A DNA stretch of 64,000 nucleotides from Aurantiochytrium sp. KH105 (lineage: Eukaryota > Sar > Bigyra > Thraustochytrida > Thraustochytriidae): NCBI GenBank assembly GCA_003116975.1, contig BGKB01000239.1, positions 1-64,000 on the forward strand, written 5' to 3'. The translations under genes and the position numbers were made by a program. Shown here one piece after another: positions 19,071 to 29,265 of the stretch; position 1 is the stretch's first letter; the number at the start of each line of letters is the position of its first letter. The notes below the pieces were generated by a model that was not told the origin of the DNA, ran no database searches, and worked only from the letters and a program-made list of their open reading frames with translations.

Positions 19071-19730
19071 GCCACTTACTATATACATGTATACATGTGA
19101 AAATTGATCTTTTTCGTCCAGTGAACAGAAGCCTCTCATTTCATGATTCGACACAGCGAGAGACTCTTGATGATATTTGACACGGCGAGTCGCTTTACTT
19201 GAGAGTCTCTTGTCTGCGAACCGGCGGACAGACAGATGGCTTCTTGTTCCCCGCGCGTACAGCAGAGACTCGATCATGGCACGTGAATAATTATGTTGCG
19301 CAGCATTGCGACTCTGCCAACTTTGTATTTTGATTGGAAAAAAGAAAACTTGCACACCTGTGTTTCGAAAGCAAGTATGGTGCAGGCCGATGTTGCGCAG
19401 CATTGCGACTCTGTTCTAAAATAAATATAGTTAACTCCGTAATCTGAAGCGCAGTGACCTCTTCTCGCAACGAAAACTTGCAAAAATGTGTTTTATAAAA
19501 AATGTATGATGCCACTCCTGCCAACTTTGTTTCCTGAAGAGCAATCTTCCGGGATATTCTGCTTTCGTGCGGAAGGATAGCTTTTTCAATACAATGCAAA
19601 TGCCAAGCAGCGCCCGAAAAATATTTACTTCTTGTTACGAGACGAAAAACGTGTCGGCAAAGAACCAGACGAGCTATCTGTTCTTCGAGGTCTCCATCAT
19701 ACTCCCTTTCATAGAAAAAAGAATAAAAAT
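19071..19730. other. Convergent intergenic region with imperfect repeats
   Basis: No gene is seen. Just past the OXR1-like stop lies ATACATGTATACATGTG (about 19083-19099), a self-complementary motif. The middle contains repeats listed separately. It is AT-richer than coding DNA, as expected for 3' flanks. Confidence 0.45.
19294..19413. repeat. Imperfect ~97-bp direct repeat
   Basis: The 23-base element starting TGTTGCGCAGCATTGCGACT occurs identically at 19294 and 19391. Related pieces recur to about 19530: GAAAACTTGCA about 19343 and 19473, and TGCCAACTTTGT about 19315 and 19518. This looks like a decayed tandem duplication. Confidence 0.65.
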
Positions 19731-21593
19731 CTAAGGTTCCGCATTCGTGTTGAGGAGAGGCTGCGTGTTGGAGCCACCCGGCGAGACGCGATGCGAGCGA
19801 CGTCCAATAAGAACACCCGCAGCGACGCAAACGATGGCAGTAATGACAAAGACCGTCACAGGAAAACCGCGGCCCTTGTCCGGATGATCGTGCGAGCACG
19901 CACCGTGCACAATGTCCTGCACCGAGTGTGCCTTCCAAAATGTGCTGTCCAGACCGATGTCCCTGAGCCAGGCCGCAGGGTAGCCGTAACGCTGCGCCGG
20001 GTTCTTGGGGCTGTGGCCGGGAAAGTAGTTGAAGGTACCGTCGTTGTAACGCACAATCAAGAGGTCAAAAAGACCCCACCACGCACTAACGAGATCCTCT
20101 TGAAATTGGCGCGTTGCCGTCGTGGTGCCCTTCTCGAAGGCCTCCATGGCACGCGCCTGCCACTTGGCCATAGCAGGACGCACAAATTCTTGGCTCATGT
20201 TACGGTAGTTGATGTTCATCCAGTTGGCCACGATATCAAAGGCCCACCACGCGCTCTCGCGCGAAAACTGATCGCGACGGTTCAGCTGGTAGGCGCTCGC
20301 GTAAAAGTTGGCGGTCTCGTGGAGCTCAACGGTGGCAGCCTCGCGCAAGGTTGCCGTGAGAAAAGGCGCAAAGACACCCGAGGCAGGCTCGTCAACGCTG
20401 AAAAAGGTCGCGCCCTTGGTCGCCGAGGCGTAGCCGAGATGCGTGTGCGTGGTGCGCGGAATGGAGATGCCCCGCGCAAACTGACCAAACTTGGAAATCG
20501 CCCCGCCCTCGACGCGCTTGGGATTGCCAAAGGGACCCGCCAAAATACCCTCAGTCATGTCCCACTCCGTGCCCTCGTAAAAGTGCTGGTACAGGTGCAT
20601 GATCTCAGTGAGATTCAGCTTCCTGTCGACGGGGACCGAAAACGGCATGTCGACGGGCGCCTCCTTGAGCTCCAAATTGAGCGAAGGAGCCACGCGAGAA
20701 TAGATCCAGTGCTGCCGCAGGGTCGCGTACAGGTCCGATCGCATCGTCTTCTCCATGCCAAAGACCTTCTGGAAGGAGAACTCACCCTCGCCGCTGTAGT
20801 AGCCGGCCTTCTTCGCCTCGTCACGCATGTTCGCGCTGTGCATAAAGTCCGGGTGCTCGCCCTCAGGGATGGCCTTGATAGTGAACTCGTTGGCCACCAC
20901 GGCAAGGTGGCCGGGCGGCACGCGCTGAGCGGCCCAAATGGCAGACTTGTGCGTGCTAATGTCCTGGACAATGTGGAAAATCCAAGCGTCGCCCGACGGA
21001 TCCGCGATCGAGAGCGCCTCGCCCTCATCGTAGCCCTCACCGTAGAAGCCGTGCTTTTCGGCGAGTGCGCCCATGGTCTTGATGGCGCACACGGCCGTCT
21101 TGCACCGCTCAAGGCCGAGACGCATCAGCGCGGCAATGCTAAAGTAAGCCTCTCCGAACTTGCCCGTCTTGGGATCAGCCGTATCCACGCCGGCGTTTCC
21201 AACCTTGCTGCCGCAGCTCGACTCGCCAAAGCTCAGTCCGTGCTCATTGATCATCGAGTACGTAGCCTCCCACACGCCATAGGTGTGCGCGACCTCGGGA
21301 ATCTGCCTGTAAACCTGGGCTTCGCCCGTGACATTTTCGTAAATCACCGCGCGGTCGCCGTGCATGCGCGGGTAAATGTCCGCCACGCCGTAGATGTCGT
21401 GCATGGCGCCCTCCGCATGATCGCGGCCGGGCACTAGGGCCAGTCGCGGGTCACATACTTCGCAATCAGTGGTGTGCACCGTCACGGAGACGCCGTCCAC
21501 CGTCGCCTCGCCGTTGATGGCAACCGTCGTGCATGCCTCGCTGCTCGCGACCAGCGTTGCCGCCACGCTCACGAGCACGGCCAACGACCTCAT
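19731..21593 (-). CDS. Peptidase family C69 dipeptidase, membrane-anchored
   Basis: The 620-residue protein belongs to the C69 (dipeptidase A-like) N-terminal-nucleophile hydrolases. A signal peptide (about residues 1-20, MRSLAVLVSVAATLVASSEA) is followed directly by Cys21 in CTTVAINGEATVDG. Removal of the signal peptide would therefore expose the catalytic Cys. GLSFGESSCGS, DPSGDAWIFHIV and RVPPGHLAVVANEF are further family motifs. A single hydrophobic helix near residues 575-595 (VTVFVITAIVCVAAGVLIG) and a short tail ending PLLNTNAEP make it a type I membrane protein, probably lysosomal, vacuolar or cell surface. The tail's PLL could be part of a dileucine sorting signal. The family cleaves dipeptides with broad specificity. 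Confidence 0.9.
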   Translation of the reverse strand: MRSLAVLVSVAATLVASSEACTTVAINGEATVDGVSVTVHTTDCEVCDPRLALVPGRDHAEGAMHDIYGVADIYPRMHGDRAVIYENVTGEAQVYRQIPEVAHTYGVWEATYSMINEHGLSFGESSCGSKVGNAGVDTADPKTGKFGEAYFSIAALMRLGLERCKTAVCAIKTMGALAEKHGFYGEGYDEGEALSIADPSGDAWIFHIVQDISTHKSAIWAAQRVPPGHLAVVANEFTIKAIPEGEHPDFMHSANMRDEAKKAGYYSGEGEFSFQKVFGMEKTMRSDLYATLRQHWIYSRVAPSLNLELKEAPVDMPFSVPVDRKLNLTEIMHLYQHFYEGTEWDMTEGILAGPFGNPKRVEGGAISKFGQFARGISIPRTTHTHLGYASATKGATFFSVDEPASGVFAPFLTATLREAATVELHETANFYASAYQLNRRDQFSRESAWWAFDIVANWMNINYRNMSQEFVRPAMAKWQARAMEAFEKGTTTATRQFQEDLVSAWWGLFDLLIVRYNDGTFNYFPGHSPKNPAQRYGYPAAWLRDIGLDSTFWKAHSVQDIVHGACSHDHPDKGRGFPVTVFVITAIVCVAAGVLIGRRSHRVSPGGSNTQPLLNTNAEP

Positions 21594-22489
21594 GCTTCTT
21601 CTCTCTCCTTGGTTCCGGTGCCTCCGGGCGATCTGCTCGCTCGCTCGTTCGCCTGCTGGCTAGCGAGCTTGCCTGCGTGCGAGCCGCGGTCTCCGCTTGC
21701 GCGCAAGCCTGCCTTCGTGTCTGCGCGAGCGACGTGCCCGCCGCGGGTCTGCGCGTGGACGTACTGCGCGATGATTCCGCTTTGCCTCCGCATCCGACCT
21801 CGAAAGATCCTGCACAGCCGATAGATAGATAGATATCCCGGAGCTCCCTCCTTTGGCCCCGGATATCCGGGCCGTTCCCCGCCAGCCAGCCAGCCAGGCT
21901 AGGCCAGCGCCTTTTCTCTCATTCGGCGATGCGATGGTCCTGCCACCGCTGGAGCTGGCCGCCTCCACCGGCTGCGAGCCTGCTTGCGGGACTGCGCAGC
22001 GGAGAGCTCGCGAGTGGGAAAAATGCGCAAAGACTCGGAGGTCGCCAGGAGATGTCGCAGAATCTTGCCCTCGTAAGATCAGTCGGGATTGCCTTATCAT
22101 CATCACTAACCACATCATCAGCAGCAGCAGCATCGGCATCCCGGCAACACAGCGATCATAATCTCAAGGTCGGAGCCCGAGACGCGCAGCGCAGCGCCGC
22201 GCAGCGACCGCGGAGCCAGGCGGCCGGCCAGCCTCTGCCTCTGCGCAGCGCTCGTGCCTGCCCGGCCCCGCGCGTGCGCGCAGAGCCGGAAGCGAACGCG
22301 CAGCAGCAGGCGCCGCGGTGGTCCTGAAGCTCGCTTGGCTGGCGACCAGCGACGACGAGGTCGAGGTCGAGGTCGACGAGCACGACGAGCAGGACGAGCA
22401 GGGCCGACGGCAGTGGCAGGCGGGGGGAAGAAGAAGACAAGGAAAGGCAGAAGCAGAAGAGCGAGTACAAGGACCGGGGCGTCGAGACG
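21594..22489. promoter_or_regulatory. Divergent promoter region: C69 dipeptidase / RMND1-family gene
   Basis: Both flanking genes read outward. There is a short GATA repeat (about 21820-21834) and GAGGTC repeats near 22360-22375. No gene is supported. Confidence 0.4.
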
Positions 22490-24241
22490 ATGGCGGACCG
22501 CAGACCGCTTCTGCGCAGCGCCGGAGACACGAGCGTCGACGAAGAGTACTACGAGCAGGGGTCCAAGGCGTCGCCGCTCTCGTCGCGAGGATCCATGCAC
22601 GAGGCGGTGGCGCGGCGTGCCTCGACCGGAGACTACGATCGCGAGGACGAGGGCATGCGGCGGCACCACGATGATCACGACGAGTACGACTCGGACGAAC
22701 ACTCTGACGAGTACGAGCGCTCGAACTCGCGCGGGAAACGGCACACAAGATATCACAGCGACGGCGCCCTGAGCGACGACGAAGACCGCCGTCGTAGCTC
22801 GCGCACGCGGCCTATCGAAGAGCGTCTCACGCTTCTCCCGTCAAAGGCAAGATTTTCTGCAGCCACCTTGACCAAGCGCGGAATGAGCAACAAGCTCCCG
22901 CGCAAGATTCCGCGCCGTATCAAGGGCAGGTATCGGCGCATTGTAGCCGACGCCGCCGAGGAACGCACGGGGCGGATTGCTGTATATTGTCCCGCCAATG
23001 AAATCGATCTCGACGACCTGTACGCGCACATGCTTCAAGTTCGCCAGCGGAGCGGGTCTGCGTCGAGCCACTCGAGCATGCTCCAGAACGCGACCCTGTC
23101 GGATCCGCATACGTTTAAGATCGGCAACAACAAGAGCACGATTCTTCCGCCCGTGTCTTGGAATGCGAGTCGCCGCACCGTGCCTCTCTCCCCCAAGAGC
23201 AAGGCCCTCGATCTGCACACGCGTGACACCATTGACAGCCCCAACTGGCAGGCTTCGATCTTCTTTGACGTCTTGCACTTGCGGCAACGCATCGACAACG
23301 CGCATGCTACCCCTACCGAGGACTCGTCCAAGACGGCCGCTGCTGCCATGGCCGCTTCATCCAGCGCGGCTGCCGTGTCCGCTTCAGACATGGACGTGAG
23401 CGCCGCCGAGCAGGAGGCCAACGGGGGAGCCAAAACCATCGCCGCGCCTCGGCCTGGACGCAGGACATTTTCCAAGCAGCAGTCGTCTCGCATCCTTTCG
23501 GACTTTGAGGAGGACGAATACTCTGACACCGATGCCGGCCGCTGGAAGGATGCCGTCATTCCGCGTTCGGGCCATCGCGAGGTCTTTCTCTTTGGTTTCG
23601 GCTGCATTGTATGCTGGAACTGGGAGAGCGAGGACCACGAAATGCGTCTTGTGCGTTCACTCGCACCCTTTTCAAGGCGCATGCTCGACGAGGACGCTGC
23701 AGAGTCAGCCTCGGATGACATGGAGTACTTTTTCGGCTCGCAGAGCCGCGTGCGCAACGACACGATCGAGCTTTCCTCGGGTGACCCCGTCGAGCGTCTT
23801 GCCGTTTCTTTTGCGATTGCACAATCCTCGCTGCTCTCCGTCTACGAGTACCGACTCGACCAGATCATCGAGCGTAACGAGCACATTCCCATTACCTTGG
23901 CGCGCGAGGGCAAGATTCACATGTCGCAGACGGCAATTTCGCGCGAGATCGGGCGCCTCTTTTTGGAACGCAACATGATCAATCTTGAAAGCGACATTCT
24001 CGGCACGCCCGAGTTCTTTTGGCATCACGACGAGTTTGATCCCGTCTATCGTCGCATGTGCGACTACATGGAGCAGGATGACCGTCTTGAGATTCTCAAT
24101 AAGCGCCTCGACTGTGTGCGCGAGCTTCTCGACGTGCTCAGTTCCCAGGTTGAAAATCAGCATGCCAGCAAGCTCGAGTGGATCATCATTTGGCTTATCC
24201 TGTGTGAAGTGGTCGTCCAGGTCGTCTGGGGAGTTCTGTAA
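22490..24241 (+). CDS. RMND1/Rmd1/Sif2 family (DUF155) protein
   Basis: The protein has 583 residues. The C-terminal half carries the DUF155 core: EVFLFGFGCIVCWNWE (about 366-381), then GRLFLERNMINLESDILGTP, PEFFWHHDEFDPVYRRMCDY and RLEILNKRLDCVRELLDVL. It ends in a membrane helix (residues about 561-583, LEWIIIWLILCEVVVQVVWG). This is the order in yeast Rmd1/Rmd8, fission yeast Sif2 and human RMND1; RMND1 supports mitochondrial translation, while the Rmd1/Sif2 branch is less well defined. The long disordered N-terminus rich in Asp, Arg and Ser, without an obvious mitochondrial presequence, resembles the Rmd1/Sif2 branch more than RMND1. It converges with the unknown membrane-protein gene. 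Confidence 0.88.
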   Translation: MADRRPLLRSAGDTSVDEEYYEQGSKASPLSSRGSMHEAVARRASTGDYDREDEGMRRHHDDHDEYDSDEHSDEYERSNSRGKRHTRYHSDGALSDDEDRRRSSRTRPIEERLTLLPSKARFSAATLTKRGMSNKLPRKIPRRIKGRYRRIVADAAEERTGRIAVYCPANEIDLDDLYAHMLQVRQRSGSASSHSSMLQNATLSDPHTFKIGNNKSTILPPVSWNASRRTVPLSPKSKALDLHTRDTIDSPNWQASIFFDVLHLRQRIDNAHATPTEDSSKTAAAAMAASSSAAAVSASDMDVSAAEQEANGGAKTIAAPRPGRRTFSKQQSSRILSDFEEDEYSDTDAGRWKDAVIPRSGHREVFLFGFGCIVCWNWESEDHEMRLVRSLAPFSRRMLDEDAAESASDDMEYFFGSQSRVRNDTIELSSGDPVERLAVSFAIAQSSLLSVYEYRLDQIIERNEHIPITLAREGKIHMSQTAISREIGRLFLERNMINLESDILGTPEFFWHHDEFDPVYRRMCDYMEQDDRLEILNKRLDCVRELLDVLSSQVENQHASKLEWIIIWLILCEVVVQVVWGVL

Positions 24242-24670
24242 GTTTGGCAATTTGTCTCATCACGTTATCGAAGTCGTCGGCGACGATGTGTGTTTTGTGG
24301 GGGGGAGGGGAGGAAAGTGGGGATGTGGGAAAGGCGTTTTATGAAAGATTCGGATTAGCTCGTGGCTCAAATCTACTGAGAGCAATGGGAGGGGCCTAGT
24401 CGAGAAAGGGTTGGCGTGGTACAAGTGAGATCGGAAAGAGGAAGACTAACCAAGAATGCACAATACATCTCGCTGATGGGGTGTCGTGCCAATTACAACA
24501 CAGTATCAAGGACATTCTCGGATTCTTTCAGCGGTGCAACGGTAGCGATATTTAGATTGTTTCCACGTCGTAGTATACATTTCTCGCAAACACACACACA
24601 TACCAATAAAATAATCAGAAAAAGGAGTGTCAAAGATCAGAAGACTTGCTCGAGCATGCTCGTGTAAATC
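24242..24670. other. Convergent intergenic region
   Basis: No gene is seen. It holds a G-rich run (24299-24325) and a short CA repeat (about 24590-24602). Confidence 0.4.
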
Positions 24671-25945
24671 TCAAAGTTCTGTCGGATCCGCAAGCCAAGC
24701 ATTTGGAATCTCGTGAGCTTTTGCGAGCGTATGGATTTGATCGAGCACACGGCGGCGCGCATCCGTGTCCGACTTGGCACTATGCCACGTGATGCCAAGC
24801 TTGCGAACCTTTTCGCCGCCCAGGCGAAGAAAGCGAAGCATTGCTTTGAGTGCTTGACTACGAGTCTCTGAAGGGACGTGGAGCCCAAGTCCAGCCACGA
24901 GGGCGTTCTGTGAGGCCTTGGCGCAGGTCAATTCCTCGATCGATCTTTTCTCGTCCAAAAGACCTGGATCCTTCTTCACACACGAACGTGCAGCCTCAAC
25001 AAGCTCAGCGTTGTCGAGAACCTCGAGTGCCTTGGCAAAAAAGAGGTCGCCGGCCTCTTGCCCCGTAGGGACTACGGCAAGATGGCTCACACGAACAGGT
25101 TCGCCTTTAGTGTCGACCACGCCATTGGGATGGTATAAGAAATGCTCGCGACGAAGCTTTTCCAGTTCCTGGTCGTCTGCTCGGACGCCCAGTCGCAACA
25201 AGGCCGTATTAACGCGTCGTAGAGAGGCCTCGTAGTCCCGTGCGAGGTCCTCCCATTCCCTTCGCTGCTCCTTGACGCCGACATCAAGGTCATGCACAAC
25301 ACCGTTGCGCATGTGAGCCAAAGTGTTGCGAGTTTGTTCAAGACTTTGCTGCAAGAGTTCACGATCCAGTGCGGTCTCTGCTTCGAGTGCGTTGAAGATG
25401 CCTTCCACCACGGCACGTGCTTGCTCAGCACGAGGTGCGAGTGAGCCTTTGAGAGCCTGCAGAAATGCATCGCCACAAGCGCCTCGCCCTACGCCGGCCC
25501 CACCACCACCACCGAGCGCTCGAAGATGCAAATCCTCATTCATTTGCACCAGAAGCGTGAGTGCATCGGGGCGTACAATACCTCGCGTGCCAGTAAAAGA
25601 CCTCGAGGCTGTTTGGGCTTGGGCACTTGCAAGATCCTCATCTCCACCGGCCGTCGTCCCGAGAAGTTTCGAGGCCAAGAAGACGACAGCGATGATAATA
25701 AATGTCAGAATACATCCGAAAGCGGCAGCTTCTGCCTCGGCAAGAGGTTTCCGTCCGCGCTTCTTGCCTGACTTGGCGTTGGCATCCGCATCGTCAGCTG
25801 TGTCTCTAACGTTCGTCGGCAGAAGCGTCGACGACGTCGAGGAGTCGTCCTCGCGTCGAAATTGATTCACCAGCCGTGTCGGCGCGAGCAGCAGAGCCAC
25901 GTCACAGACCTTGCGCACCGCCCCGGCTGCCACACGGACCGCCAT
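24671..25945 (-). CDS. Unknown single-pass membrane protein with coiled-coil region
   Basis: I do not recognise this 424-residue protein. It has a basic, Asp-containing N-terminal segment with KKRGRKP directly before a strong membrane helix (about 73-95, AAFGCILTFIIIAVVFLASKLL). A long charged, helical part follows (about 170-260, including EWEDLARDYEASLRRVNTALL), then a compact-looking C-terminal region with alternating helices and a conserved-looking patch HFLYHPNGVVDTKGEPVRVSH (shown in part). The positive-inside rule suggests a cytosolic N-terminus and a lumenal or extracellular C-terminus. No enzyme motif is visible. The frame opens at a TTG (25963); the first ATG was used. Confidence 0.65.
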   Translation of the reverse strand: MAVRVAAGAVRKVCDVALLLAPTRLVNQFRREDDSSTSSTLLPTNVRDTADDADANAKSGKKRGRKPLAEAEAAAFGCILTFIIIAVVFLASKLLGTTAGGDEDLASAQAQTASRSFTGTRGIVRPDALTLLVQMNEDLHLRALGGGGGAGVGRGACGDAFLQALKGSLAPRAEQARAVVEGIFNALEAETALDRELLQQSLEQTRNTLAHMRNGVVHDLDVGVKEQRREWEDLARDYEASLRRVNTALLRLGVRADDQELEKLRREHFLYHPNGVVDTKGEPVRVSHLAVVPTGQEAGDLFFAKALEVLDNAELVEAARSCVKKDPGLLDEKRSIEELTCAKASQNALVAGLGLHVPSETRSQALKAMLRFLRLGGEKVRKLGITWHSAKSDTDARRRVLDQIHTLAKAHEIPNAWLADPTEL

Positions 25946-26955
25946 GCCCGCCCGCTCGCCCAACTCCCCTTTCCCGCGCTCTCGCCTGCGCAGCGAGCGA
26001 GGGCTCTGATCGTTCTCGATTTGGTTTTAGCAATGGCAAATTGTGTCCCAACGCAGTGGAGAGAAACAGAACTTGAAAAAGAAGTGATTGTGTGATGACG
26101 TCTCCATGATGAGCAAGAGCAACAATTTCGTGCGTGAACGTATATGCTCATGCCTGATGGCTAGGCCAATGGCCACGTGAAACACGAGAATAGAAAGGCG
26201 AAATACGATTCTACAAACAAAGAATTGAAGCTCGCTCTACATTTTGGACACCCTTCGCGGGCGGCAATTAATCATTACTCGTCTTGCGTGGGCAAATACC
26301 TCCGCACAAGAGTGTGTGTTCCGTGATCTGCACCAAAACTATCTCGAGGTCTTTTCCAATAGACGGCAAAGTGTCTTTTGGTGTGCGCAATGAGCTTCCA
26401 TTCATTCGAGCATCTCCAAAACTTTGTCGTCAACCCATGCCGCTTTGTTTTATCCCAAAACAAGGTCCACAATAGGCCTGGATCTAGGCCTAAGAGTAAG
26501 ACCAACGCTCACGTTGGATCCTCGACTCTTCTTTTTCGGCTAGAAAACTATGTCTGGCTCAAGTGACTTCGTTCGAAAGCGCCGACTGCGAGTCATCAAA
26601 GATCCCAGGTCGACACGTATCCTTCTTCCCAACAAGTATCATACAGCACATTCAGTATATACATTCGAAGCCTGCCACCTCGCAGGGAAAGCATGAGCAA
26701 TGTGGCGCCAATTTTCATTCGTCGCGGCACAACAAAGAAACCCCCCCACTCTGGACCAAACCCGAACATAAGATTTTTTTTCTTCTGTTGGTCTCCCCCT
26801 CTGTGCAATGTGGCTCGCGCTCGGCAGCATCAGAACTCTGAGTGCCTGCGCGGGGACGCAGCGCTACGTTGCGTGCGCGGCAAGCGCACCGACATCGCCA
26901 GGCCCTCGAGGCTCGGGTGGGTGGTGCGGAACTAGGGACGCTGCACGAGGGCACG
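25946..26955. promoter_or_regulatory. Divergent promoter region: unknown membrane protein / MMAA
   Basis: The flanking genes read outward. The middle (about 26090-26830) is AT-richer and holds no supported ORF. The MMAA frame is open from 26842 through a GTG only. Confidence 0.4.
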
Positions 26956-28290
26956 ATGCAAGTCGCAGCGAGGCTGGCGCAGAGGATGCGGCATGCGCAG
27001 CGAGCGCATGGGCTCGCGCAGCGACGCGGGCTCTCGCGCGACCTCGGCGCGAGGCTCGAGAAGAGCGGCAAAGGCCTCTTGCGCGCGACGAGGACGTGGA
27101 GCAGGGTTGCCAGCAACTTCACAGGCAGCGCGAGGCTCGAATCCTTTGGGTGCGCGAGAATGCTGGCCACCAAGACGAGGGACGTCGAAGCGTCGGACGT
27201 GGAGCAGGCCCGCGAGGTCAAGGCCGAGGTCAAGGAGGAGATGGAGCCCGCAACGCTGGAGATGGCCAAGGGCGTGCTCGCGGGAAATCGTGTGAGTCTT
27301 AGTCGCGCTATCACGCTCATCGAGTCGTGGAAGGAATCGCACACGCTGCAAGCGCAGTATCTGCTCGAGTATGTACTCAAAGACCGCCAGGAAAAGGGGA
27401 TCGACGCGACCTCCTCGTTTCGGCTGGGCATCTGCGGGACTCCAGGTAGCGGCAAGTCCTCGACCATTGAGCGTCTGGGAACAATGCTGGTTCGTGATAA
27501 GGGTCAACGCGTTGCAGTCCTGGCCGTGGACCCAAGTTCTGCGCGATCCGGCGGGTCAATTTTGGGCGACAAGACCCGCATGACGGAGCTATCCAAGCTA
27601 GGGGAAGCCTATGTGCGTCCGTCTCCGACACGCGGGTCCCTCGGCGGCGTCGCGCAGCACACAAATGATGTGGTTCTTCTTTGCGAGGCGGCCGGTTTTG
27701 ACATCGTAATTGTCGAGAGCGTCGGTCTCGGGCAAAGTGAGGTCCTCATTGACGAGGTGGTGGATATGACTGTTTTGCTGGCGGCTCCAGCGGGCGGCGA
27801 TGAACTGCAGGGCGTGAAGAAGGGCATCATGGAGATTGCCGACATGGTCGTTGTGAACAAGGCGGATGGCGATCTCGAGAAGGTCGCTCGGCACGCCGCT
27901 ACCGACTACATGCACGCGCTGCAGCTCATGCGGCGCAAGCGGGAGGCGTGGCGGCCTCGCGTGAAGAAATGTTCGGCTCTGCGCAACACCGGCATCGAGG
28001 ATGTCTGGCAGGTCGTAGAGAAGTTCCGCAAGACCATGACCGAGTCTGGCGATCTCCTGCTCAAGCGCCAGCAGCAGAACCGTTCTTGGATGTGGAACCA
28101 GTTCAACGAGCAGCTCATGTTCCGCGCCAAGCACGACCCCGAATTACACCACCTCGCCGACGATCTGGCCGAGACGCTCGGACAGGGCTACGGCACTCCG
28201 CGTCACGCCGCGCGGACGCTCGTCTCCGAGTTTTTGCGCAAGAATGCCCCCGCTCCCCCCTCTGCTTCGCCCTCTTCGACCTCCAACTAA
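26956..28290 (+). CDS. MMAA: Methylmalonic aciduria type A GTPase (MeaB/MMAA)
   Basis: The 444-residue G3E-family GTPase guards and reloads adenosylcobalamin-dependent methylmalonyl-CoA mutase in mitochondria. The P-loop is GTPGSGKSS (161-169), followed by VLAVDPSSARSGGSILGDKTRM, the switch-like PTRGSLGGVAQ, the Walker B-like IVIVESVGLGQSE, and VVNKADGD for guanine recognition. The C-terminal dimerisation segment (about 370-440) is present. The N-terminus from the first ATG (MQVAARLAQRMRHAQRAHG) is rich in Arg and Ala and lacks acidic residues, as expected for a mitochondrial presequence. The length is close to the human protein (418). It implies a B12-dependent propionate/methylmalonate route in this organism. 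Confidence 0.95.
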   Translation: MQVAARLAQRMRHAQRAHGLAQRRGLSRDLGARLEKSGKGLLRATRTWSRVASNFTGSARLESFGCARMLATKTRDVEASDVEQAREVKAEVKEEMEPATLEMAKGVLAGNRVSLSRAITLIESWKESHTLQAQYLLEYVLKDRQEKGIDATSSFRLGICGTPGSGKSSTIERLGTMLVRDKGQRVAVLAVDPSSARSGGSILGDKTRMTELSKLGEAYVRPSPTRGSLGGVAQHTNDVVLLCEAAGFDIVIVESVGLGQSEVLIDEVVDMTVLLAAPAGGDELQGVKKGIMEIADMVVVNKADGDLEKVARHAATDYMHALQLMRRKREAWRPRVKKCSALRNTGIEDVWQVVEKFRKTMTESGDLLLKRQQQNRSWMWNQFNEQLMFRAKHDPELHHLADDLAETLGQGYGTPRHAARTLVSEFLRKNAPAPPSASPSSTSN

Positions 28291-29067
28291 ACAAGGAAAT
28301 TCATTTTTTGCATCATCACCATCACCATCCGAATCCACCCGAGTCACAGTCTGACTCCCAGCGACAGCGAGCGGTCGCGGCGCGCGCCACGAAATCGTGT
28401 CCCGAATCCCTCCCTCGCCCGCCAGCGTCCTGTTTCGCCGGAAGGAGCGAGGGAAGATCGCGGGCGCCCGTTCAGCCCGAGAGAGCCCCAGCCGCGAGGA
28501 TGCGGACGATGATCATCATCATCGTCGGGGTCGCCTTCGTCCTCTGCCCTGGCCTGCCGCGACCTCGCCGAGGTCGACGCCTTGCCTCGCGCCGGCAGTG
28601 CGCGCTTGCACACACAACGCTTGCACAGTGCTTGCTCGCACACTGGCAGGCTTGGGACGATGCGATGGGCACTCTTGATTGCAGCTCGGCATAGGTGTGT
28701 ATATGCTAGCTACTACACTACCTTCCCCACCTCCATCTCGCCCAAGTTGTGCACGCTCGGCGCGTCCATCTGCGCGGGGGGGTCCGGTGTCCGGGCATCC
28801 ATTTTCTCCAGTCCCTTCGCGTTGTCCTCGAGCTCTCTCTCTAGCTCAGGGGCGAGTACCCAACGCTGCACGCAGCTGCAGAGGTTCGCGTCTTCGCGGG
28901 CTGCAGCTCGTGATGCTGCCTGGCCGCTGCAAGTTCACGTTCTTGCTCTTGCTCTTTCGATCGCTCTTTCGCTCTCCCGCGCGCTGGCCCTTCCAGCGTG
29001 TACTTTCCTTCCCACTTGCGCCCCCTCGCGCGTGCAGCGCAGGCACGCCCGCCTCGCCCTCTTCCTT

Positions 29068-29071
29068 CCCT

Positions 29072-29165
<94 letters not shown>

Positions 29166-29166
29166 T

Positions 29167-29250
<84 letters not shown>

Positions 29251-29265
29251 TCCTTCTTTCTTTCC
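29068..29265. repeat. (CTTT)n microsatellite, ~200 bp
   Basis: A nearly perfect tetranucleotide run with one small interruption near 29162-29167 lies about 500 bases upstream of the myosin start codon. A shorter (CTTT)n lies at 57717-57746. Confidence 0.97.

Noticed and set aside
19083-19099. Palindromic ATACATGTATACATGTG as an operator or PUF-type 3' UTR element
   Set aside because: A similar TATACATGTATA occurs at about 45119 after another gene, but two cases are too few and neither fits the PUF consensus exactly.
19632-21437. 601-codon plus-strand ORF opposite the C69 dipeptidase
   Set aside because: Shadow frame; the minus strand carries signal peptide, catalytic Cys and family motifs.
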